Positions 45,409-53,417 of a DNA stretch of 64,000 bases are shown piece by piece. Location of the stretch: assembly GCF_018598175.1 (NCBI RefSeq), contig NZ_JAHESE010000014.1:62001-126000 (forward strand), given 5' to 3'. The stretch is from Dawidia cretensis (GTDB lineage: Bacteria > Bacteroidota > Bacteroidia > Cytophagales > Cyclobacteriaceae). Within the stretch, counting starts at the first letter, position 1. Every line of letters starts with the position of its first letter. Below the pieces are notes generated by a model that was not told the origin of the DNA, made no database searches, and was given only the letters and a program-made list of their open reading frames with translations. The position numbers and the translations under genes were made by a program.

Positions 45409-46018
45409 CTGCCTGCTGTGGGATTTCGACGGCGTGCTGATGGACTCCATGCCCGTACGCGACGAAGGCTTCAAGCACGTGCTGGCGCCCTACCCGCAGG
45501 ACCAGGTGGCGAAACTGCTGACATACCACCGCATCAACGGCGGCTTGTCGCGGTATGTCAAGTTCCGGTACTTCTTTGAAGAGATCCGGAAGGAGCCCGT
45601 GACAGAAGAGCAGGTACAGGCTATGGCGGCCGACTTCTCGACGGTCATGAAGCGCCTGCTACTCAACGAGCAACTGCTCATCAACGACTCGCTGGACTTT
45701 GTGCGCCGCCGGTATCGCGATATTCCCATGCACATCGTGTCGGGGTCCGACGGTGTGGAACTGAACATGATCTGCCGCAGCTTGAACCTCGCGCAATACT
45801 TTGTCTCCATCCACGGGTCGCCTACCCCCAAGACACAACTGGTAAAGGAAGTGCTGGTCGCGCATACGTATGATCCGGCGCGGACTGTGCTGATCGGCGA
45901 TTCGATCAACGACTACCAGGCCGCCACGGCCAACGACATTGACTTCATCGGCTACAACAACGCCGAGTTTGATCATAATGGGTATAACTATATCCGGTCA
46001 TTTTCAACGGTCTCTTAA
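45386..46018 (+). CDS. HAD-superfamily phosphatase
   Basis: A 210-residue HAD hydrolase with motif I DFDGVLMDS (nucleophile and acid Asp), motif II SGSD, motif III Lys in PTPKTQLVKEV and motif IV IGDSINDYQAA. A helical cap (about 25-95) marks it as subclass I, like phosphoglycolate phosphatase, and unlike the capless KdsC that dephosphorylates Kdo-8-phosphate. Coupled to the CMP-sugar synthetase, it may remove phosphate from an aldol product or its precursor before activation. The substrate is not determinable by eye. Confidence 0.88.
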   Translation: MINFSNYSCLLWDFDGVLMDSMPVRDEGFKHVLAPYPQDQVAKLLTYHRINGGLSRYVKFRYFFEEIRKEPVTEEQVQAMAADFSTVMKRLLLNEQLLINDSLDFVRRRYRDIPMHIVSGSDGVELNMICRSLNLAQYFVSIHGSPTPKTQLVKEVLVAHTYDPARTVLIGDSINDYQAATANDIDFIGYNNAEFDHNGYNYIRSFSTVS

Positions 46019-46033
46019 CCCACCTCCGTAACG

Positions 46034-47455
46034 ATGCTTTTCAATTCCGTTATATTCCTGCTCTTCTTTGTCGTATTTTTCTTTTTGTATTGGTTCGTCG
46101 TGGGCCGCAGCATGCGCGCGCAGAACGTGCTGATCCTGCTGGCCAGCTACCTGTTCTACGGCTGGTGGGACTGGCGGTTTGTTTTCCTGCTCATGCTGTC
46201 GACCCTGATCGACTATTTCTTTGGCCTGATCATCCATCAATCGACAACGCAAGCACGCAAAAAGCTATACCTCTGGCTCAGCATTGTCAACAACCTGGGC
46301 ATTCTGGCCTTTTTTAAATACTACAACTTCTTTGCCGGGTCCTTCCAGGAGTTCATGGCCGGCTTCGGACTGGAGACACATCCCTATGTGCTCAATATTT
46401 TACTACCGGTGGGCATCTCGTTCTATACCTTCCACGGCATGTCGTACGTACTGGATATTTACAATGGCAAGGTCACGCCGTTCCGCAACTTCATCGACTA
46501 TGCCGTGTTCGTTTGCTTCTTTCCCCTGCTGGTGGCCGGGCCCATCGAGCGTGCCAACCACCTTTTACCGCAGGTAGCCAAGCCTCGCGTATTTCGGTAC
46601 GAGCAAGGCATGGAGGGCCTGCGCCTGATCGTGTGGGGTCTCTTTAAAAAGGTGGTGATCGCCGATAACCTGGCCGTGGTGGTGAACAACATCTTCAGCG
46701 ACTATTCCCACGAATCAGGCTCGACGCTTGTGCTGGGAGCGATATACTTTGCCTTCCAGATCTACGGCGACTTCAGCGGCTATACCGACATCGCCCTGGG
46801 CACTGCCAAGCTGCTGGGCTTCGAGCTGCTCACGAACTTTAAATTTCCGTACTTCTCACGCGATATTGCCGAGTTCTGGCGCCGCTGGCACATCTCCTTG
46901 TCGTCGTGGTTTCGGGACTATGTATACATACCGCTCGGAGGCTCTGCCGGCGGCCGCGGCCAGGCGCTGCGCAACATCTTTGTGATCTTCCTGCTGAGTG
47001 GCTTCTGGCATGGTGCCAAGTGGACCTATATACTGTGGGGCGCCTACCATGCGCTGCTATATGTGCCGCTGTTTATGATCAATACCAATCGCAAGCACAC
47101 GGGCGAGATCGTGGCGGCGGACCGCTGGCTGCCGTCGGGGCGGGAGGCGTGGCAGATCCTGGTAACATTTGTGCTGGTCACGATCGGCTGGGTCTTTTTC
47201 CGGGCCGACACCGTACACGATGCCTTTTACTACCTGCAGGGCATGGGCCACAACCTGCTGTCGATGCCGGCATATGCCGACTCGTTGCTGCTGGTCGTGC
47301 TGTTTGTATGCCTTGACTGGCTGTCGCGGCGTGACGAGCGAAAGCCGCATGCGTTCATACCGGCCGTACCGTATGTGCTGGTGCTGACGATCGTGCTGCT
47401 GCTCTTTGGTAAAGGCAGCGAAAACAATATCGAATTCATCTATTTCCAGTTTTAG
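46034..47455 (+). CDS. MBOAT-family O-acyltransferase (AlgI-like), copy 2
   Basis: Polytopic membrane O-acyltransferase of 473 residues, exactly the length of the copy at 29854 and alike through most of the chain: YGWWDWRFVFLLMLSTLID, PVGISFYTFHGMSYVLDIY, FWRRWHISLSSWFRDYVYIPLGG and SGFWHGAKWTY with presumed catalytic His326. It therefore looks like a duplicate that has diverged. It is followed after three bases by its own SGNH-type partner. Two separate pairs in one glycan operon suggest acetylation at two positions or of two sugars. Confidence 0.95.
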   Translation: MLFNSVIFLLFFVVFFFLYWFVVGRSMRAQNVLILLASYLFYGWWDWRFVFLLMLSTLIDYFFGLIIHQSTTQARKKLYLWLSIVNNLGILAFFKYYNFFAGSFQEFMAGFGLETHPYVLNILLPVGISFYTFHGMSYVLDIYNGKVTPFRNFIDYAVFVCFFPLLVAGPIERANHLLPQVAKPRVFRYEQGMEGLRLIVWGLFKKVVIADNLAVVVNNIFSDYSHESGSTLVLGAIYFAFQIYGDFSGYTDIALGTAKLLGFELLTNFKFPYFSRDIAEFWRRWHISLSSWFRDYVYIPLGGSAGGRGQALRNIFVIFLLSGFWHGAKWTYILWGAYHALLYVPLFMINTNRKHTGEIVAADRWLPSGREAWQILVTFVLVTIGWVFFRADTVHDAFYYLQGMGHNLLSMPAYADSLLLVVLFVCLDWLSRRDERKPHAFIPAVPYVLVLTIVLLLFGKGSENNIEFIYFQF

Positions 47456-47458
47456 GAC

Positions 47459-48310
47459 ATGAACAAATTCCTGCGTCACCTCTTGCTTTGCCTGGGCATC
47501 CTGCTACTGGTCAACCTGGTATATGTTTTTGTGATCGGCGGCAACTTGCGGTCGTATGAAGAAAAATACCTCGACTGTCCCGAAGAGTTCCGGCTCCTGA
47601 TCTTAGGCGATTCCCACTCCAACCGGTCGTGGGCCGCCAACACAGAACCTATGCGGTATAATTTTGCCACGGGTTCGGATAATGTGCGCGACATGCGCAT
47701 GAAGTTCGAATACGCCGCCGCCCGTAATCAGTGGAAGGGTGAAAAGGCCGTGGTGCTTCCCTTTGAACCACACCTGCTGTCGGTATATCGCGAGACGAAG
47801 CAGAATAATGCCGCCAACCGCGTCATCAATAGTCCGTACCTGAACAAACATCTGGTATACTGGATGCCGTTGTTCTTCGATCCGAACACAGGCTTCGACA
47901 CCAAGCGGTTCTTCCTGCAGTTCGGCAAGAAGCCGGGCGACCCCGACAGTGATAAGTTTACCCGGGCCCATGCCCGCTCGCGCGCCGCTGCGCAGTTTCC
48001 GGCCAGCACCGTCAGCCACACCCTGCTGCGCGAATACCAGGAGTTGATCGACCTGGCGCGAAACAAAGGATATAAGGTTATACCGGTGCGCTACCCGGTA
48101 CATCCGTACTACGACTCACTCATACGACTGCGTCCGGCCAGCATATACCTGACCAACGTGGTGGACTCGCTGGCCAAAGCAAACAACCTGCAGGTGCAGG
48201 ACTTCATGGCGCCGCTGGCCAATGCCGACTGGTATGTAGACCAGGACCACCTGAACAAAAAAGGTTCTGCCATTTTTATGGATTACTTTGCGAAACAATA
48301 CGCGTATTAA
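47459..48310 (+). CDS. SGNH-type acetyltransferase partner of MBOAT copy 2
   Basis: A 283-residue protein with an N-terminal membrane anchor (8-27). LILGDSHSNRSW places the SGNH block I Ser at 52, and DQDHLNKKGS near residues 260-270 gives the Asp-x-x-His pair typical of GDSL/SGNH and DltD/AlgX-like enzymes. The body is predicted to be periplasmic. It shows no obvious similarity to the partner of MBOAT copy 1 apart from the catalytic layout, so the two pairs probably have different acceptors. The role is inferred from coupling to the MBOAT gene. Confidence 0.78.
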   Translation: MNKFLRHLLLCLGILLLVNLVYVFVIGGNLRSYEEKYLDCPEEFRLLILGDSHSNRSWAANTEPMRYNFATGSDNVRDMRMKFEYAAARNQWKGEKAVVLPFEPHLLSVYRETKQNNAANRVINSPYLNKHLVYWMPLFFDPNTGFDTKRFFLQFGKKPGDPDSDKFTRAHARSRAAAQFPASTVSHTLLREYQELIDLARNKGYKVIPVRYPVHPYYDSLIRLRPASIYLTNVVDSLAKANNLQVQDFMAPLANADWYVDQDHLNKKGSAIFMDYFAKQYAY

Positions 48311-48331
48311 CCTGCGAGCGAACCTATCACT

Positions 48332-49063
48332 ATGAAAAAAGTAATTCATGCGTTCCGGGGCCTCGTACTGGCGGTTACAAATATCCGTGTATTCCCGCTG
48401 CATCGGTTTCGCGGAAAGCGCATCGCCGTGGTAGGGCCTGCCAGCTCGGCGTTTAATACCGGCAAGGGTGCCTACATCGACGGGTTCGACATCGTGGTAC
48501 GGGTGAACAAATCGGCGCTGACCGTAGATACCGGCAAACATGCCGTCGACATCGGCGCCCGCACCGACGTGCTTTTTCACTGCTTTCTGGAGAACATGCA
48601 CAGCGGCGGTGGCAAGCTGGATTTTGAGATGTACAAACGCCAGGGCATTCAGGACGTGATCAACCCGCGCTATGAATGGACAGGGCTGCGCAATAGCTTT
48701 AACTTCTATAAAAAATACCTGGCGCCACAGCGCACCTATGTGCTGTCGCACAAGCTCTATGCGGACATCGACCGCTCCCTCGGGCAGTACCGGCCGACTA
48801 CAGGCTACTCGGCCCTCTGCGCGCTGTTGGAGTCGGACTTTTCGGAGCTGTACATCACCGGCTTTACCTTCTTTAAGACCGCCTATGGCGACGGCTACCG
48901 CGACGACATGCAGCAGGCGCAACAGGCGCGTGACTTTATGATCAGCGTGGGCCTGCACAACCCCGATAAGGAGTACGAGGAATTTAAGAAGCGCCTGGCG
49001 CGGCACCCCGGTAAAAATGTGCAGCTGGATGCCGGACTGCGTGCGATACTGTCTACCCAATAA
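48332..49063 (+). CDS. GT29-like sialyltransferase
   Basis: A 243-residue protein that resembles family GT29, the family of animal sialyltransferases, which is sparsely represented in bacteria. Residues 29-61 (KRIAVVGPASSAFNTGKGAY, then IDGFDIVVRVNKS) follow the sialyl-motif L layout with the Asn of VRVNKS. GARTDVLF (75-82) follows, and RPTTGYSAL with ELYITGFTFF (154-181) matches motif S. There is no transmembrane stem, consistent with a cytoplasmic bacterial enzyme. With neuB, neuC and neuA in the same operon it would transfer the nonulosonic acid from CMP to the glycan. A GT29 call is made by motif pattern; acceptor and linkage are unknown. Confidence 0.8.
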   Translation: MKKVIHAFRGLVLAVTNIRVFPLHRFRGKRIAVVGPASSAFNTGKGAYIDGFDIVVRVNKSALTVDTGKHAVDIGARTDVLFHCFLENMHSGGGKLDFEMYKRQGIQDVINPRYEWTGLRNSFNFYKKYLAPQRTYVLSHKLYADIDRSLGQYRPTTGYSALCALLESDFSELYITGFTFFKTAYGDGYRDDMQQAQQARDFMISVGLHNPDKEYEEFKKRLARHPGKNVQLDAGLRAILSTQ

Positions 49064-49069
49064 GCCGTT

Positions 49070-50179
49070 ATGAAGATCATTTATATATCCGACTCCGCCA
49101 TACCGTCGTCCAGCCCCAACAGCGTGCACGTCATGAAGATGTGCCAGGCGTTTGCCCGCCAGGGGCACCAGGTTACACTGCTGGCGAAGAATACGACGGC
49201 GTGCCGCCGTGACGTGCGTGACGCACACGCCTTTTACGCGGTGGAAAATATATTTGATATCAAGATCTATCCCCGCAAGGCTTTTCGCGGATCGGGTATG
49301 TTTTACAACATATTGCTGGCATTCAAAACGTTGACGATGTCGGCCGATCTGTTGTACACCCGCTCGATCACCGCGGCGTTTCTGTTGTTGCTGTATAACA
49401 AGCGTGTGGTGTTCGAAGTGCACGAGCCGTTTGAAGGAAAGGGGGTGCGATTGAGACGCATGTTCCGGTATATTCTCTATCATCGCAAACTTCAGAAGTT
49501 GGTCGTGATCTCGGACGCCCTGCGGCAGTATTACAAAAAGGAATTCGGACGTAAAGAGGAGGATATCGTCGTGGCGCACGATGGGGCAGACCTGTTTCCT
49601 ATGACGGTTACACCAGCGCTCAGCGACCGTGGGCTGAAGGTTGGTTACGTAGGAAGCCTGTATCCGGGGAAAGGCATGGAAACACTCGTGCCGTTGGCCA
49701 AAATCTGTCGGGATGTGCAATTTCACGTGGTGGGCGGCAGTACAACGCAGATCAACGAAATCAAGGCAACAGCTTCTTCAAACATGATCTTTCATGGATT
49801 TAAATCGCAGCAGGAGCTCCCGGCCTATATTACATCTTTTGATATACTGATCGCGCCATATACCCGTACCGTGATTGTAAGTGAGAAGCAGGGCGCCAAC
49901 AACCTGGCGCTGTGGATGTCGCCACTGAAGATATTTGAGTATATGTCGTCGGCCAGACCCATCATTACGTCGGACCTGCCCGTTATTCGGGAGATCTTGC
50001 AAGATGGTGTCAACGCACGGATGTGTCGGCCAGAGGTATTGGAAGACTGGGTACAAGCTGTGCGCGAGCTTCGTGACAACGACGCGTTGCGGCGGACGCT
50101 GGCCATACGGGCATTGGGCGATTTTGAAGACTATTACACCTGGGATAAACGCGTGGAGGAAATCCTGAAAGCGATATGA
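49070..50179 (+). CDS. Family 4 glycosyltransferase (2)
   Basis: GT-B glycosyltransferase of 369 residues. The N-terminal domain begins IIYISDSAIPSSSPNSVHVMKMCQAF and contains YTRSITAAFLLLL. The donor domain has KVGYVGSLYPGKGMETLVPLAK and IFEYMSSARPIITSDLPVIREIL in place of the usual glycine-rich acceptor loop. The end, DYYTWDKRVEEIL, is typical of GT4. It is coupled to the next GT4 gene through ATGA and lies six bases after the sialyltransferase gene. The sugar is unknown. Confidence 0.9.
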   Translation: MKIIYISDSAIPSSSPNSVHVMKMCQAFARQGHQVTLLAKNTTACRRDVRDAHAFYAVENIFDIKIYPRKAFRGSGMFYNILLAFKTLTMSADLLYTRSITAAFLLLLYNKRVVFEVHEPFEGKGVRLRRMFRYILYHRKLQKLVVISDALRQYYKKEFGRKEEDIVVAHDGADLFPMTVTPALSDRGLKVGYVGSLYPGKGMETLVPLAKICRDVQFHVVGGSTTQINEIKATASSNMIFHGFKSQQELPAYITSFDILIAPYTRTVIVSEKQGANNLALWMSPLKIFEYMSSARPIITSDLPVIREILQDGVNARMCRPEVLEDWVQAVRELRDNDALRRTLAIRALGDFEDYYTWDKRVEEILKAI

Positions 50180-51282
50180 GGATTTTGTTATTGATACAAA
50201 AGGCGCAGCTGCGGGGGGCGGAGATGTTTGCCAGCCAATTGGGAAACCATTTGCAGCAGGCGGGACACACCGTATGGGTCGTAAGCCTTGTACCGGGCAC
50301 CGCGACGCTGCCGTTTGAAGGCGAGATATATTGCCTGAACAGAACGCTCAAGAAACGGTTTGCCGACGTAGCGGGTTGGCGCAAGCTCGCCGCCTATATT
50401 GAAGAGATACGTCCCGACGTGGTTCAGGCAAATGCTTCGGACACGCTTAAGTTCGCCGTTTTCAGCAAACTGCTAACAGGATGGAAGGCGCCCTTGGTCT
50501 ATCGCAACGCTAATAAAGCGAGCGACTTTATCAATAGCTATCCCAAGCTTGTCTTTAACCGGTTCCTGGCGCGTCGTGCGACGCATGTTATTTCTGTCAG
50601 TGAGATCTGCCGTCAGGATTTTATAAAGCTCTACGGCATTCCCGAGCGGAAGACAACCATGATTCCGATCGGTATTGAACGTGTGGCCATTCCGTCGGCA
50701 CCACCGGCCGATTTGGCACACGTGTTCAACGGCGAGGCGCGTGTGTTGGTGAATATCGCCAGCCTGGTGCCGGAGAAAAATCACGAGGGTTTACTGCGCA
50801 TCGCCCGGGAGTTGCTGAAGCAAGGCGAGAAAGTACGGGTGGTCGTGCTCGGCGATGGTAAGCTACGGCCCGTGTTGGAGGAGAGTATCCGCCAGATGGG
50901 CCTGGAGGGACAGGTACAACTGCTGGGGTACCGGCGCGACGTGCCGGCCATTCTGGCCCATGCAGATGCGTATGTGCTGCCCAGTCTCATCGAAGGACTG
51001 CCGGGTACCATCCTGGAAGCATTCTATAGTCGCGTCCCGGTTATCGCCTATAATGTCGGGGGAATCGGCGAAGTTGTGCAGACCGATCATACCGGCTGGC
51101 TCGTGGAGAAAAGCAACGAGGCCGGTTTTATCGTCGCGGTACGCCAGGCGCTGCACGATGCCACGCATACCGCTGCCATCCGGGAGGAAGCCTATCAACG
51201 CGTGATACGTGATTTTATGAACGAACACATTGCCGAGCGGTTCGCCCGGGTATATACGGCGGTGTGTAAACGAATATCCTGA
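50176..51282 (+). CDS. Family 4 glycosyltransferase (3)
   Basis: GT-B glycosyltransferase of 368 residues: LIQKAQLRGAEMFASQLGNHL at the N-terminus, VVQANASDTLKFAVF, HVISVSEICRQDF, NIASLVPEKNHEGLLRIA, VVLGDGKLRPVLEE and PSLIEGLPGTILEAFYSRVPVIAYNVGGIGEVV with the two conserved Glu. These are standard retaining GT4 features. It is translationally coupled to both neighbours (overlap of four bases before, gap of two after). It probably adds one residue of the repeat unit. Confidence 0.92.
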   Translation: MRILLLIQKAQLRGAEMFASQLGNHLQQAGHTVWVVSLVPGTATLPFEGEIYCLNRTLKKRFADVAGWRKLAAYIEEIRPDVVQANASDTLKFAVFSKLLTGWKAPLVYRNANKASDFINSYPKLVFNRFLARRATHVISVSEICRQDFIKLYGIPERKTTMIPIGIERVAIPSAPPADLAHVFNGEARVLVNIASLVPEKNHEGLLRIARELLKQGEKVRVVVLGDGKLRPVLEESIRQMGLEGQVQLLGYRRDVPAILAHADAYVLPSLIEGLPGTILEAFYSRVPVIAYNVGGIGEVVQTDHTGWLVEKSNEAGFIVAVRQALHDATHTAAIREEAYQRVIRDFMNEHIAERFARVYTAVCKRIS

Positions 51283-51284
51283 AT

Positions 51285-52409
51285 ATGAAAAAGGAAAAGA
51301 TACGGGTTCTGCATGTGATCAAATCGCTGGGCAGGGGGGGAGCTGAGATGCTGCTGCCGGAGACGTTGCGCCTGCACGACCGGGAGACATTCGATTTTCA
51401 CTATATCTTCTTTCTTCCGTGGAAGACGGCCATGGTCAGCACCATCGAAGACAACGGCGGCAAGGTGACGTGCCTGCCTGCCGGGAACAATATACAACTC
51501 GTGCTTAAAGCCCGGGCACTGGCCCGCTATATACGGCAACATAAGATTGAGCTGGTGCACGCGCACCTGCCGTGGGCGGGTATCGTGGCACGGCTGGCGG
51601 GCAAAATGACCAGCGTGCCGGTGATCTATACCGAACATAACAAGCAGGAACGGTACCATGTCGCCACGCGGCTCATGAACCTGTCCACGATGAATTTGCA
51701 GGGACGGATCATTGCCGTTTCGCAGGATGTGGAAGAGTCCATTCGCAAGCATAAGCGGCACCTGAAGACGCCGCTTATGACCATTCTGAACGGCGTCAAT
51801 ACCGAGCGCTTTGTCCCGCATGCCACCGGCGGTGCGGAAGTGCGTGCGCAGCTAGGGATACCGGCCGATTCTCCGGTCATTGGTACGATTGCGGTGTTCC
51901 GGTTTCAGAAGCGCCTGGACGTATGGCTCGAGGTGGCCGCCAAAATCCTGAAGGATGCGCCACAGACGCACTTTGTGCTGGTGGGCGACGGACCGCTACG
52001 GCCGCAGCTGGAAGAAAAACGGTTGCAATTGGGCTTGGAGAAGAACGTACACTTTGCCGGCGTGCAAACGGAGGTTCGCCCGTACCTGGCGGCGTTCGAC
52101 CTTTATATGATGAGCTCGATTTTTGAAGGCTTGCCGATTGCATTGTTAGAGGCGATGGCGTCGGGATGTGCCATTGTATCAACCGATGCCGGCGGTATCA
52201 AGGAAGTTATCCGCCAGGAAGAGGATGGACTGCTGTGTAGTGTAGACGAACCTATGAAATTGGTTAGTTTTGCACAGATTCTTTTGCGCGATGTGCCGCG
52301 GCGGCAGCGATTGGCGGCGCAGGGGCGGAAACGCATAGAAGAGTCGTTCAGCATGGAGACGATGGTGGCTGCGCTGGAGGAGGTTTATCACGATTTTGTG
52401 AAGCGATAA
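51285..52409 (+). CDS. Family 4 glycosyltransferase (4)
   Basis: GT-B glycosyltransferase of 374 residues with VLHVIKSLGRGGAEMLLPETL, LVHAHLPWAGIVARLAG, VIYTEHNKQERYH, ILNGVNTERF, GTIAVFRFQKRLDVWLEVA, VLVGDGPLRPQLEE and MSSIFEGLPIALLEAMASGCAIVSTDAGGIKEVI. It fits the general WbpY/PelF-like GT4 pattern and ends in FSMETMVAALEEVYHDF. It forms a tandem block with the two preceding GT4 genes, which may be divergent duplicates. Donor and acceptor are unknown. Confidence 0.92.
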   Translation: MKKEKIRVLHVIKSLGRGGAEMLLPETLRLHDRETFDFHYIFFLPWKTAMVSTIEDNGGKVTCLPAGNNIQLVLKARALARYIRQHKIELVHAHLPWAGIVARLAGKMTSVPVIYTEHNKQERYHVATRLMNLSTMNLQGRIIAVSQDVEESIRKHKRHLKTPLMTILNGVNTERFVPHATGGAEVRAQLGIPADSPVIGTIAVFRFQKRLDVWLEVAAKILKDAPQTHFVLVGDGPLRPQLEEKRLQLGLEKNVHFAGVQTEVRPYLAAFDLYMMSSIFEGLPIALLEAMASGCAIVSTDAGGIKEVIRQEEDGLLCSVDEPMKLVSFAQILLRDVPRRQRLAAQGRKRIEESFSMETMVAALEEVYHDFVKR

Positions 52410-52424
52410 AGAGGTATTTAATCT

Positions 52425-53414
52425 ATGATTATCCGGGAGGCTACGGAGGGTGATATTCCCTCGATTGTGGCGTTATTAAAGATAAGCCTGGGCGAAAGCC
52501 TGATGCCGAAGTCGGAGGCCTATTGGCGTTGGAAGCACCAGGATAATCCCTTTGGAGCATCGTTGGTGATGCTGAGCTGCGAAGGCGACACGCTGGTTGG
52601 TCTGCGTGCTTTTATGCGCTGGCAGTGGAAGGCCGACGGACAGTTGCTCGACGCTGTCCGCCCTGTCGATACAGCCACACATCCCCAGTACCAGCGGCGG
52701 GGTATCTTCAGCAAGCTCACCCAGGCTGCGCTCGAGCAAAGCCGGCAGCGGGGCTATCATTTTGTCTATAACACGCCGAATAAAAGCAGCAAGCCGGGGT
52801 ATCTGAAAATGGGATGGAGCGAGGCGGGCAAGTTGCCCATCGATCTCCGTGCAGTGCGGCCCGTTTCGATGGCCTGCAACGTGCTGAGCCTTCGTCGGAC
52901 TACACCCGTCGCAGGAAATGACCACTCCCTGGCCGGATACCTGGAGCATCCAGGGCTGGAAGCCCTGCTGAAGCAGCAGGACAGGTTCCACCCCGCGCAG
53001 ATCGTTACCGCGCATACGCCGCGGTCGCTGGCATGGCGTTACCGCGATGTGCCGGTGGCGCGTTATTTCGCCTGTGGCGTGACACGGGGCAATACCCTGG
53101 ACGCACTGGTATTTTATCGTATAAAGCCGTCGAAGGCAGGCAATGAATTTCGTATCACCGACGTATTTCTGAGCGACCAGGCAGACACGAAGCAGGTGCG
53201 CCGGGCGATTGCTGAAAAAGTAGCCCTGCACCGTGCAGATTATGTAACGATCTCGGGCGTTCATGCCCGGGGTATGGTGCAAGGATTGTTGACGGGGCGT
53301 GGAATGAAGATCGGGCCCACAGTAGTGGTGCGCGACCTGGGTGGTGACACGACGGCCCGCCTGCATGACTTCCAGGCATGGGCTCCGTCTGTAGGAGATC
53401 TTGAACTATTTTAA
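52425..53414 (+). CDS. GNAT-family N-acetyltransferase
   Basis: A 329-residue protein with a clear N-terminal GNAT domain (1-150): IREATEGDIPSIVALL, VRPVDTATHPQYQRRGIFSKLT, which includes the acetyl-CoA-binding Q/RxxGxG-type loop, and YNTPNKSSKPGYLKMGW. The second half (about 170-329) looks like a further degenerate GNAT-like domain with no obvious cofactor loop. In a glycan operon it may N-acylate an amino sugar, complementing the two PglD/NeuD-like enzymes. The substrate is unknown. It starts 15 bases after the GT4 block. Confidence 0.85.
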   Translation: MIIREATEGDIPSIVALLKISLGESLMPKSEAYWRWKHQDNPFGASLVMLSCEGDTLVGLRAFMRWQWKADGQLLDAVRPVDTATHPQYQRRGIFSKLTQAALEQSRQRGYHFVYNTPNKSSKPGYLKMGWSEAGKLPIDLRAVRPVSMACNVLSLRRTTPVAGNDHSLAGYLEHPGLEALLKQQDRFHPAQIVTAHTPRSLAWRYRDVPVARYFACGVTRGNTLDALVFYRIKPSKAGNEFRITDVFLSDQADTKQVRRAIAEKVALHRADYVTISGVHARGMVQGLLTGRGMKIGPTVVVRDLGGDTTARLHDFQAWAPSVGDLELF

Positions 53415-53417
53415 ACG

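Noticed and set aside
48116-49726. A 536-codon open frame on the minus strand
   Set aside because: It lies wholly opposite the SGNH partner, the GT29-like gene and a GT4 gene, all with clear family motifs. Its translation is rich in His, Gln, Arg and Val without any recognisable domain, as expected for the antisense of biased codons.
52476-53366. A 296-codon minus-strand open frame opposite the GNAT gene
   Set aside because: Antisense shadow; the plus-strand gene has a clear acetyl-CoA loop and fits the operon spacing.
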